The position numbers and the translations under genes were made by a program. Positions 17,190 to 24,082 of a stretch of 64,000 bases of DNA are shown in pieces (position 1 is the first letter of the stretch; each line of letters opens with the position of its first letter). Source of the stretch: JAUSFM01 sp964343705 (lineage in GTDB: Archaea; Nanobdellota; Nanobdellia; Woesearchaeales; UBA12501); the NCBI GenBank assembly GCA_964343705.1, contig CAYFJX010000006.1, forward strand, positions 62,001-126,000, given 5' to 3'. The notes under the pieces were generated by a model that was given only the letters and a program-made list of their open reading frames with translations, was not told the origin of the DNA and ran no database searches.

Positions 17190-18332
17190 ATGAAACTTGA
17201 GTTAAGTGCGTTTGACATTCATTATGTGGTAAAAGAGCTAGGAGTACTTGTTGGCGCAAAAGTAGACAAGATCTACTTGCCTCACAAGGACGAATTACTC
17301 ATACGTTTTCATAAAACAGGCATGGGCAAGCTCATGCTTCGCATTCTTACAAGCAAATGTTTGTACTTAACCGAGACTGCATTCAAAAACCCCTCAGCAC
17401 CACATGGGTTCTGTTTGTACCTACGAAAGCAGTTGGGCAATACCTTTGTTCAGTCTGTTACCCAGAGGGGCTTTGAGCGAATAGTTGAGATTGGCTTTCA
17501 GCAGCGAGACAATAAAATTGTACGTCTTATGGCAGAGCTGTTTAGCAAAGGTAATATTGTGCTTGTTGATGACCAAGATGTTATTATGTCTGCTCAAGAA
17601 ACACAGGTGTGGAAAGATCGTACTGTTCGTAAAGGTGAAAAATACACTCACCCTACACAAGACTACAATTTTTTGACCATGACACGCAAGGATCTTGTAG
17701 ATTGCTTGGGGGATAGTACACGTGATCAATTGGTAAAGGCATTGGCGATTGGTCTTGGCCTAGGAGGAGTGTATGCAGAAGAGCTTTGCCTTCGTGCCAA
17801 AGTAAAAAAGAACATGAGGCCACGTGACGCAAAAGATGAAGACATTGACTACCTGTTTGAAGCTCTTGAAACAATGCGTGATGCAGATCCAGAACCAATG
17901 GTTGTTTCAAAGCTTGGAGGGGTTCATGATGTAACACCACTGCCCCTTGAACAATACGCTGACCTTGATGCTGAACCAGCAACAAGTTTTAATCACGCCC
18001 TTGATAAAGTTTTCACTACAGAACTTACTGTGCAATCAGAAGTAAAAGAACAAAAAAAGAGTAACAAGGCACTTACAAAAACACAAAAAATAGTTGAGTC
18101 TCAAACCATCCAAGTTGAACAATTACAAAAAGCAGTTGATGAAAACCAAAGAAAAGGGGAACTCCTGTATGAAAACTACATTCTGCTTAAGGGGGTTGTT
18201 GACCTAATTAAAGATTTACGTAAAGAAAAGTCTTGGAAGGAAATTAAAGAAATGTACAAGACCAGTGATGTGATTAAATCTATCGACGAGAAAACAGGCA
18301 GGATTGTAGTTAATTTGGGGACAGAAACCTAG
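17190..18332 (+). CDS. NFACT-domain protein (RqcH/NEMF-like) lacking the NFACT-R domain
   Basis: The 380-residue protein starts at ATG 17190, 27 nt after the box agcttaaaaac. It has the NFACT-N domain (MKLELSAFDIHYVVKEL, then KIYLPHKDELLIRF), a helix-hairpin-helix region (LGLGGVYAEELCLRA) and a coiled coil (~residues 285-335). Homologues bind stalled 50S subunits and recruit tRNA-Ala to tail nascent chains. Archaeal and bacterial members are usually well over 500 residues and end with the NFACT-R (DUF814) domain; this one stops at VNLGTET, just where that domain would begin. The DR motif of NFACT-N reads ER here (GFERIVEIGF). The frame after the TAG stop is open for ~42 codons but shows no NFACT-R residues. 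Confidence 0.82.
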   Translation: MKLELSAFDIHYVVKELGVLVGAKVDKIYLPHKDELLIRFHKTGMGKLMLRILTSKCLYLTETAFKNPSAPHGFCLYLRKQLGNTFVQSVTQRGFERIVEIGFQQRDNKIVRLMAELFSKGNIVLVDDQDVIMSAQETQVWKDRTVRKGEKYTHPTQDYNFLTMTRKDLVDCLGDSTRDQLVKALAIGLGLGGVYAEELCLRAKVKKNMRPRDAKDEDIDYLFEALETMRDADPEPMVVSKLGGVHDVTPLPLEQYADLDAEPATSFNHALDKVFTTELTVQSEVKEQKKSNKALTKTQKIVESQTIQVEQLQKAVDENQRKGELLYENYILLKGVVDLIKDLRKEKSWKEIKEMYKTSDVIKSIDEKTGRIVVNLGTET

Positions 18333-18510
18333 ATTCGATTCGGTGAGATCGAAAGAAGTACGTCTTTTTCTTATATCTCTGAAAATTTTCTGGCAGGCGT
18401 TGGAGATTTTTCAACAGTGCCGAATTCTCATTGTTTTTTCTACCAATGCGCTTATTAAACAGAAAAACGACTTCTCTTTTATGCCCTGAAAGGGTATGGA
18501 GGTATAAAAA

Positions 18511-18702
18511 ATGGTAGATAAAGCATTAAAAAAAGTAGGCAAAATGCCTTACATTGAAAGCAAAGTATTCAAAAGTAAAAACGGTGCATTGCTTGTACAC
18601 AGAACAACCATTACTGACGTCAAGCCTATCAACTACTACAAGAAAGTTGTTGAAACAATGCAAGATGAGGATGAACTAGAACTACAAGAAATTGCTGTTT
18701 AA
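18511..18702 (+). CDS. Small basic protein, unknown function
   Basis: The 63-residue product follows a clear Shine-Dalgarno GGAGGT at 18497-18502. Its N-terminal half is basic (KALKKVGKMPYIESKVFKSKNG) and the C-terminus acidic (QDEDELELQE). The 178-bp space before it holds a possible TATA box (gcttattaaac, ~18450). It overlaps the end of the next, convergent gene by four bases. No family recognised. Confidence 0.6.
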   Translation: MVDKALKKVGKMPYIESKVFKSKNGALLVHRTTITDVKPINYYKKVVETMQDEDELELQEIAV

Positions 18703-19298
18703 TTTTTTCTTTTTTCTATTTTTTTATATCCAACATACAGGAGGATAAAAAGAACAAGACCAAGTACTACCAGTTTTAGGTATTTACTTGTGTAGTCAAC
18801 CCAGTACTCTTGCGTGTAGATAAGCATCCATAACAAGGTCAGTACACCGCCACCTAGGAGTCCAGAAGCAATTGCTTCAGCACTCACCACATACATGCTT
18901 GCGAGGATTGTTGCAATGCCAATAAGGATAAGAATCCACATACTATTGCGTGCGTGCATTGTTCGTGGTGCTGTTTCTTTCCAAGCATCTTTACATTTCT
19001 TAAGACTGTCTTGGCATTGTTTGTACTCAGGAGAACTATAGACTTTCTTGCACTCCTCTGTATCAGGAGCAACAAGACGTTCCTCTACAAACTCGCCTTC
19101 AGGCAGGGGTGCTTTTTCTGGTCTACAATTATCAAGCATTTGCCTACATTCAAACTTGTCATCACAGCCAGTTTCATCAGGCATACCATAGTAATGGTTC
19201 CTTTCAGGAGGCTCGTACACAGTGTACAATCCATACGCTATAAACACTACAAAAACTACTGCAATGCCAATGGATAAAAATAGTTTTGCAAGTCGCAT
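18699..19298 (-). CDS. Membrane protein with cysteine-rich ectodomain
   Basis: The 199-residue protein has one N-terminal transmembrane helix (LFLSIGIAVVFVVFIAYGLY), a ~85-residue outside domain with six cysteines (CDDKFECRQMLDNC and CKKVY...CQDSLKKC), then three more membrane helices. The paired spacing of the cysteines suggests disulfides, hence an exterior location. A TATA box on the minus strand (tttaaatag, ~19321-19329) lies 27 nt before ATG. No family recognised. Confidence 0.65.
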   Translation of the reverse strand: MRLAKLFLSIGIAVVFVVFIAYGLYTVYEPPERNHYYGMPDETGCDDKFECRQMLDNCRPEKAPLPEGEFVEERLVAPDTEECKKVYSSPEYKQCQDSLKKCKDAWKETAPRTMHARNSMWILILIGIATILASMYVVSAEAIASGLLGGGVLTLLWMLIYTQEYWVDYTSKYLKLVVLGLVLFILLYVGYKKIEKRKN

Positions 19299-19386
19299 AG
19301 TTCTTATGGTGTACTGGGCCTATTTAAATTTTGTTGCTACTCCACTACATAAAAGCTTTTAAATTATTTCTCCTGCTGTGAAGGTT

Positions 19387-19893
19387 ATGTCACACCCACA
19401 TGATGCCATTATGGTTAGAAACATTGGAAAAGTTGTAGAGAACGGCAGTGAACGCTATCGTATCATAGTTGGTGATCCTATGCCCAGCAGTGAGCGAAAA
19501 ACATTTCCAGTGGATGCTGGGAAAGCTGGCGATGCTGTGACTGGTACTATTGGATTTCTTGATTTTCGCGGTTTCTACACCAAAGACGCACAAGGTAATG
19601 AGGCGCAAGTAGCAGAACTCTTACGAATAGGTATTGAACCTGGGTACGAACGTCAAGGTTATGGTCTTGGTATGGTTGAATGTCTTGCAGGTGTTGCAGC
19701 TGCTAAGGGTGTTGAATCTCTTGTGAGTCACGAAGCAGGGGATGAAAACTTTCCTAATGTTCGAGGCCTGCATGAACTTGGCTTTTCTTTGGATCGGCGA
19801 TATCAACAACCTCATGTTATGCACCTAGATGACAAACAGAATTTCTTTCCGTATGCAGCTCCTTTGCCTTTGGAACTTCCTGAAGGGCAGTGA
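19387..19893 (+). CDS. GNAT-family N-acetyltransferase
   Basis: The 168-residue protein has the acetyl-CoA loop GYERQGYGLGMVECLAG (R/Q-x-x-G-x-G/A type) preceded by the strand LLRIGIEPG, and a later NVRGLHELGF turn; all three are standard GNAT motifs. ATG 19387 is preferred over GTG 19378 because it lies 28 nt after the box gcttttaaatta. The substrate is unknown. Confidence 0.72.
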   Translation: MSHPHDAIMVRNIGKVVENGSERYRIIVGDPMPSSERKTFPVDAGKAGDAVTGTIGFLDFRGFYTKDAQGNEAQVAELLRIGIEPGYERQGYGLGMVECLAGVAAAKGVESLVSHEAGDENFPNVRGLHELGFSLDRRYQQPHVMHLDDKQNFFPYAAPLPLELPEGQ

Positions 19894-19937
19894 GTGTTTT
19901 GAGCCTTTTTTCTAAGAACGATAGATAAAAAGAAAGG

Positions 19938-20050
19938 TGAACAGCTTTCTCAGCTTCCCGTATCAAATACAGTACCACTGAAAACGGAGGCGTTCTTGAC
20001 TTCTGTGTTCGGGATGGGAACAGGTAGAACCACGCCCCTATGGCCGTTCA
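19938..20050 (-). rRNA. 5S ribosomal RNA
   Basis: The minus strand carries the conserved 5S core, including CCCATCCCGAACACAGAAGT and the flanking helix strands. Terminal helix I pairs TGAACGGC (20043-20050) with GCTGTTCA (19938-19945). The ends could extend by a base or two. A minus-strand TATA box at 20071-20082 lies about 27 nt upstream and a T-rich tract (tttctttttat) follows the 3' end. No 16S or 23S sequence lies within at least 19 kb on one side and 43 kb on the other, so the gene is unlinked from them here. Confidence 0.93.
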
Positions 20051-20070
20051 AGGTGAATGAACAGCAGGGG

Positions 20071-20082
20071 GTATATAAAAGT
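20071..20082 (-). promoter_or_regulatory. TATA box of the 5S rRNA gene
   Basis: On the minus strand the sequence acttttatatac sits ~27 nt before the first base of helix I of the 5S rRNA, the standard archaeal spacing. Confidence 0.65.
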
Positions 20083-20102
20083 TATGTTTTTAGGCCAATT
20101 AA

Positions 20103-20112
20103 CTTTAAATAC
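20103..20112 (+). promoter_or_regulatory. TATA box of the nucleotide-sugar operon
   Basis: The box ctttaaatac ends 23 nt before ATG 20136, with no Shine-Dalgarno between, so transcription should start at or very near the start codon. It would drive the six coupled genes to 27206. Confidence 0.6.
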
Positions 20113-20135
20113 ATCCTGCTGTACGACCTTCTTAT

Positions 20136-20843
20136 ATGGCGATATCGCAGGCGGTAATCCTCGCAGGGGGTCTGGGGACCAGACTGAGGCCTATTACGTA
20201 CGAAATTCCAAAAGCACTTATTCCAGTACATGGCAGGCCGCTCACAGAGCACCTATTTGACCTTCTTAAAAAGCATAATGTCACCAATATTAGCCTTGCA
20301 GTAGGGCATATGAAGGAAAAAATCAAGGATTACTTCAAAGATGGCAGCCAATTTGGCGTGTCACTTTCATATCTTGAAGAGCACGAGCCACTAGGCACAG
20401 CAGGACCACTCTTGCTTGCGCGTGATCGATTCACCAGCACCTTTATCTGTCAAAATGGAGATGAGCTCAAAAAGATTGACATCCCCAAAATGCTTGAGGT
20501 TCACCGTCAAAACAATGCTCTTGCAACAATTGCGTTAGTAAAAGTAGAAGATCCAACCATGTATGGTGTTGCACGCCTGGACCAAAACAAAATTCTTGAA
20601 TTTGTAGAAAAACCAACACGTGAAGAAGCACCATCAAATCTTATTAGCTCAGGATTTTACATTCTCGAACCAGAAGTGCTTAACTATATCACACCAGGAT
20701 TTTGCATGTTTGAAAAAGCAGTTTTTCCCCGGCTTGCACAAGAAGGAAAACTCTTTGGTTTCCCTTCTGATGGTCAATGGTTTGACACAGGCAACATGGA
20801 ACGGTATGAAAAAGCAATAAAAGAATGGGAGGACATTTCATAA
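20136..20843 (+). CDS. Sugar-1-phosphate nucleotidyltransferase
   Basis: The 235-residue protein begins with the nucleotide-binding signature AVILAGGLGTRLRP and the PKALIPVHGRP loop of the NTP_transferase family, with later EEHEPLGTAGPL and the metal-binding segment NGDEL. It lacks any C-terminal left-handed beta-helix, so it is a short, single-domain member like HddC or RmlA-type enzymes. It transfers a nucleotide to a sugar 1-phosphate in the cytoplasm. It is the first gene of a six-gene operon with a GHMP kinase and HAD phosphatase. That set recalls GDP-heptose synthesis (HddA/GmhB/HddC), but no GmhA isomerase is seen here. Confidence 0.85.
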   Translation: MAISQAVILAGGLGTRLRPITYEIPKALIPVHGRPLTEHLFDLLKKHNVTNISLAVGHMKEKIKDYFKDGSQFGVSLSYLEEHEPLGTAGPLLLARDRFTSTFICQNGDELKKIDIPKMLEVHRQNNALATIALVKVEDPTMYGVARLDQNKILEFVEKPTREEAPSNLISSGFYILEPEVLNYITPGFCMFEKAVFPRLAQEGKLFGFPSDGQWFDTGNMERYEKAIKEWEDIS

Positions 20844-20859
20844 TCTTTTGGTGGAATGC

Positions 20860-22008
20860 ATGACTAATCCGATCCATCAAAAGCTTGTGCAGGCAAAACA
20901 AGCAGGAACACTGCCAAAGGTTCGCGTATACAATCGCATAGACGGCCCAGGTTCAAGTCTTGACCTTCGCCTTTTTCAACAATCCTTCTGGAAACTACAT
21001 AGCATGCCTGACAATCACCAGATTGACCCAAGCAGGGCATGGTCAGCAGGATTACCACGAACAATTGGCATTTCTATTTCAGTAGGAACAGACATTACTG
21101 CAACACCTATAGAGCCTGGAAAGATTGGTGTGGAGAGTATTGACTTTGGTTTTAGCTATGTGTACAATCGCGATGCTATTCCCCCAACACGAGAAAATTG
21201 GCTACTTCGTGTCATGGACATATTCAACCTTGATGGAGTTAAATTTATTATTCAAAATCAGCGGCCAGAATTAAAATCAGCAGGACTAGGCGGCAGTGCT
21301 GCAGTTACTGTTGGTGTCTGTCTTCTTGCAAACAAGCTAACTGGCAACAAGTTAAACCCCACTCAGATTATTGGCATGGCTGCAATGCTTGAACATGATC
21401 TTGGTGTGAGCATTACTGGCACGCAAGAACAATCAGCAGCAGTGTATGGAGGTGTACGTGATTATGCATGGTACCCCTGGGGGATTCCTGGCCAAGACAA
21501 CTTTTATGGTGCATCACTTCGGCAAGAACTCTTAACACAAAATGATTATGCTGACCTACGTAGCAGAATGGATATTTATTTTACACAAGAACGGTACAGT
21601 GCAGATACCAATGCAAAATGGCATGAAGAACTTAAAAAAGCATCAGGGTTCAAAATGCACAAGAAAAAATGCTTGCTTGCTTACCAATTCAGAGAAGCAA
21701 TACGAAATAAACACTGGCATACCATAACAGAAACAATTAATGAATATAGAAACATTCGAGTACAACTATGCGCTGGCTACATGGTTGAAGCTCATAAGAA
21801 ACTACAAGAAATGGCAGAACGCCACAACTGTACTACTTTTCCATTAGGTGCAGGAGGGGGATCAGTACTTGTGTATTCACCTAATCCTGAAAGCCTTGCA
21901 AAAATGCGAACAGAAGCAATGGAAGAGTTTAATTATGTTGATTACACTATCATGGATAAAGGCCATGAATATGAAAACACTCAACCTTTTGAACAGGTGC
22001 AACCATGA
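20860..22008 (+). CDS. GHMP-superfamily sugar kinase
   Basis: The 382-residue product is started at ATG 20860, spaced after GGTGG. It has the GHMP ATP-binding loop KSAGLGGSAAVTVG (~residues 145-158), a Gly-rich motif 3 GAGGGSVLVY near the C-terminus, and an N-terminal RIDGPGSSLDL segment in place of the usual motif 1. HddA-type heptose kinases and similar sugar kinases carry such motifs. The likely reaction is phosphorylation of a sugar or sugar phosphate at C1, feeding the neighbouring nucleotidyltransferase. The downstream HAD gene overlaps it by four bases (ATGA). Confidence 0.8.
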   Translation: MTNPIHQKLVQAKQAGTLPKVRVYNRIDGPGSSLDLRLFQQSFWKLHSMPDNHQIDPSRAWSAGLPRTIGISISVGTDITATPIEPGKIGVESIDFGFSYVYNRDAIPPTRENWLLRVMDIFNLDGVKFIIQNQRPELKSAGLGGSAAVTVGVCLLANKLTGNKLNPTQIIGMAAMLEHDLGVSITGTQEQSAAVYGGVRDYAWYPWGIPGQDNFYGASLRQELLTQNDYADLRSRMDIYFTQERYSADTNAKWHEELKKASGFKMHKKKCLLAYQFREAIRNKHWHTITETINEYRNIRVQLCAGYMVEAHKKLQEMAERHNCTTFPLGAGGGSVLVYSPNPESLAKMRTEAMEEFNYVDYTIMDKGHEYENTQPFEQVQP

Positions 22009-22667
22009 GAACTGTCATCTTTGACATGGATGGCGTGATTGTTGAAAGCGAAGACTTTCACTGTGATGCATGGGTACAAGCATACAAAACAATTGGCATT
22101 GAGATTGATCATAATTTTTATTTCTCGCGAATTTGTGGTAAGCATGGTTTGCAAAGCACACGAGAAACACTTGAACATTTTGGCAGGCCTGAAAAAGATG
22201 ACCAACAATTTCGTGAAATGCTTATTCTAAAAAAAGATCATCTTGCTGCAGACATGATGCGAGGAAAAATTCCACCACGTCCAGGAGTCCTTGCACTCAT
22301 AAGGAAAATAGCTCAGAGTCCCCGTAAAATTGGTTTGGGAAGCACCACCAGTATGATTGGTGTCAACGCAGTCTTGCACACTCTTAACATTGAAGACCAG
22401 TTTAATGTAATGATTGGAGGGGAAGGAGTGAAAAGTGGCAAACCGCATCCTGAAGTGTATCTTAAAATTGCTCAGCTCCTTGAAGAAGAACCACATAATT
22501 GTATTGTTATTGAAGATTCAAAAAGTGGGATCAATGCAGCAAAGAGTGCAGGTATGAAATGCATTGCAGTTCTCAACGAGCGTAACAAAGCAGAAGACTT
22601 ACAACATGCTGACATGGTTATTGGTTCGTACGCAGAAGTAACAGATGAGGTTATTGACACACTATGA
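22005..22667 (+). CDS. HAD-superfamily phosphatase/phosphomutase
   Basis: The 220-residue protein has all HAD motifs: the DxD start FDMDGVIVES (D7, D9), GLGSTTS as motif II, the Lys in GVKSGKPHPEVY, and IEDSKSGINAAKSAG as motif IV. The cap between motif I and II makes it a subfamily IA enzyme of the beta-phosphoglucomutase/sugar phosphatase type. In this operon it could remove a phosphate between kinase and nucleotidyltransferase steps. Both ends overlap neighbours by the ATGA arrangement, showing translational coupling. Confidence 0.82.
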   Translation: MRTVIFDMDGVIVESEDFHCDAWVQAYKTIGIEIDHNFYFSRICGKHGLQSTRETLEHFGRPEKDDQQFREMLILKKDHLAADMMRGKIPPRPGVLALIRKIAQSPRKIGLGSTTSMIGVNAVLHTLNIEDQFNVMIGGEGVKSGKPHPEVYLKIAQLLEEEPHNCIVIEDSKSGINAAKSAGMKCIAVLNERNKAEDLQHADMVIGSYAEVTDEVIDTL

Positions 22668-24082
22668 GGCACAAGAAACTTTTTGGAACATCAGGTATAC
22701 GAGGCTATGCTGAAAACTTAGAAACAGAAACGCGTAAGGATTACGTGCACTTAACAAACGCATTTTCTTACACCATAACACAAGCTTTTCTTGATCATGT
22801 AATACAACAACGCGGAAAAAAAGGAGTTATTGTTGTTGCGATGGATATGCGTCCAAGTAGTCCACGAATCAAAGATGCAATAATGCAAGCACTTATTGAT
22901 CATGGGTGGACACCATCGTATCAAGGAGTTGTACCAACACCTGCACTTGCATGCTATGTTAAACAAAAACGCTGTGCAGGAGGCATTATGATTACAGGAA
23001 GTCACATTCCAGAGAACATGAATGGTATTAAATTCTTTCTTGAAGAAGGCGAAATCTTGAAAAATAATGAGAAAAAGATTGAAGAACTATATTATGACCT
23101 TGAACAATTCACACCCAGTGTTAAACCAGATCAAGTTAATCTTGAATTTGGAGCGCGCGACCTGTATATAGATATGCTCAAGAAACATGCACGTAAGGTT
23201 GCACAAAAACGTATTAAGCCATTTGACGGGATTAAAGTTGTTCTTGATACGCGAAGTAGCTGCCAAGCATTTATCATGCCAAAAGTCCTCCGAGAGCTTG
23301 GCGCAGAAGTTTTTGAACTCCAAGACACTGGCACATTTACCTCTGTTGACACTGAGCAAACTACAGGAGAAAACACTGAAATGAAACAAGCCCTTGCAAA
23401 AAACATGGCGCATATAGGTGTTGGTTATGATGGCGATGGTGATCGAGCAATGTTCTACCGCAGAGATGGGAAGATGGTCATGCCAGATGTTATCTGCACC
23501 CTTATTGCTCGCAATTTTGAATGTGTCGTTGCTCCGGTCAATGTATCATCGCTTATTGATTGCATTGGCAAGCCAGTACAACGAACAAAAGTTGGAAGTC
23601 CTTACGTTGTTGCAGCAATGAAGAGTGAACTTGAAGAAGGCAGACGTTGCTTTGGTTTTGAAAGTAACGGGGGTTGTATTTTTGGTGAACACCTCTTAAC
23701 GAGAGACGCAGGTCTGCCAACAGTAGAAGTCATTGCCATGATTAAGGAAAAACCATTTATTACTGTACTTAGAGAATTACCTCAATTCCACCAAGTAAAA
23801 GACAAATTTGACTGTCCATCAGTGTATAATGATTTTATCTTGGAAAAAGCTCGAGCTTTTGGAGAAAAGTTTGATGACCAGTTTGAAACTATTGAAGAAA
23901 TGGATGGTGTTAAAGTTCAACTTGTAAATCATGCATGGGTACTGTTTAGGCCTTCAAGCAATGCTCCAGAATTTCGCGTTTTTGCAGAGGCAAAAACAGA
24001 AGAAAAAGCAGAGTACCTCGCAGATATGGGTTTACAATTTGCCCGTACTGCAATGGAAGAAGCAGCAGGTGAGATGCGATGA
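22664..24082 (+). CDS. Phosphohexomutase (phosphomannomutase/phosphoglucomutase)
   Basis: The 472-residue protein has the alpha-D-phosphohexomutase motifs in order: LFGTSGIRG at the start, the phosphoserine loop MITGSHIPENMNG with S113, the metal loop VGYDGDGDR, the sugar-binding FESNGG and a C-terminal phosphate-binding RPSSNAPEFR. It interconverts hexose 6- and 1-phosphates for nucleotide-sugar synthesis. The phosphoserine site reads TGSH where many members have TASH. Length is normal for the family. It sits between HAD and dehydrogenase genes with ATGA overlaps. Confidence 0.9.
   Translation: MRHKKLFGTSGIRGYAENLETETRKDYVHLTNAFSYTITQAFLDHVIQQRGKKGVIVVAMDMRPSSPRIKDAIMQALIDHGWTPSYQGVVPTPALACYVKQKRCAGGIMITGSHIPENMNGIKFFLEEGEILKNNEKKIEELYYDLEQFTPSVKPDQVNLEFGARDLYIDMLKKHARKVAQKRIKPFDGIKVVLDTRSSCQAFIMPKVLRELGAEVFELQDTGTFTSVDTEQTTGENTEMKQALAKNMAHIGVGYDGDGDRAMFYRRDGKMVMPDVICTLIARNFECVVAPVNVSSLIDCIGKPVQRTKVGSPYVVAAMKSELEEGRRCFGFESNGGCIFGEHLLTRDAGLPTVEVIAMIKEKPFITVLRELPQFHQVKDKFDCPSVYNDFILEKARAFGEKFDDQFETIEEMDGVKVQLVNHAWVLFRPSSNAPEFRVFAEAKTEEKAEYLADMGLQFARTAMEEAAGEMR

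Noticed and set aside
18333..18460. Continuation of the NFACT protein beyond the TAG at 18332
   Set aside because: The frame stays open ~42 codons but shows none of the residues of the NFACT-R domain, so readthrough is not supported.
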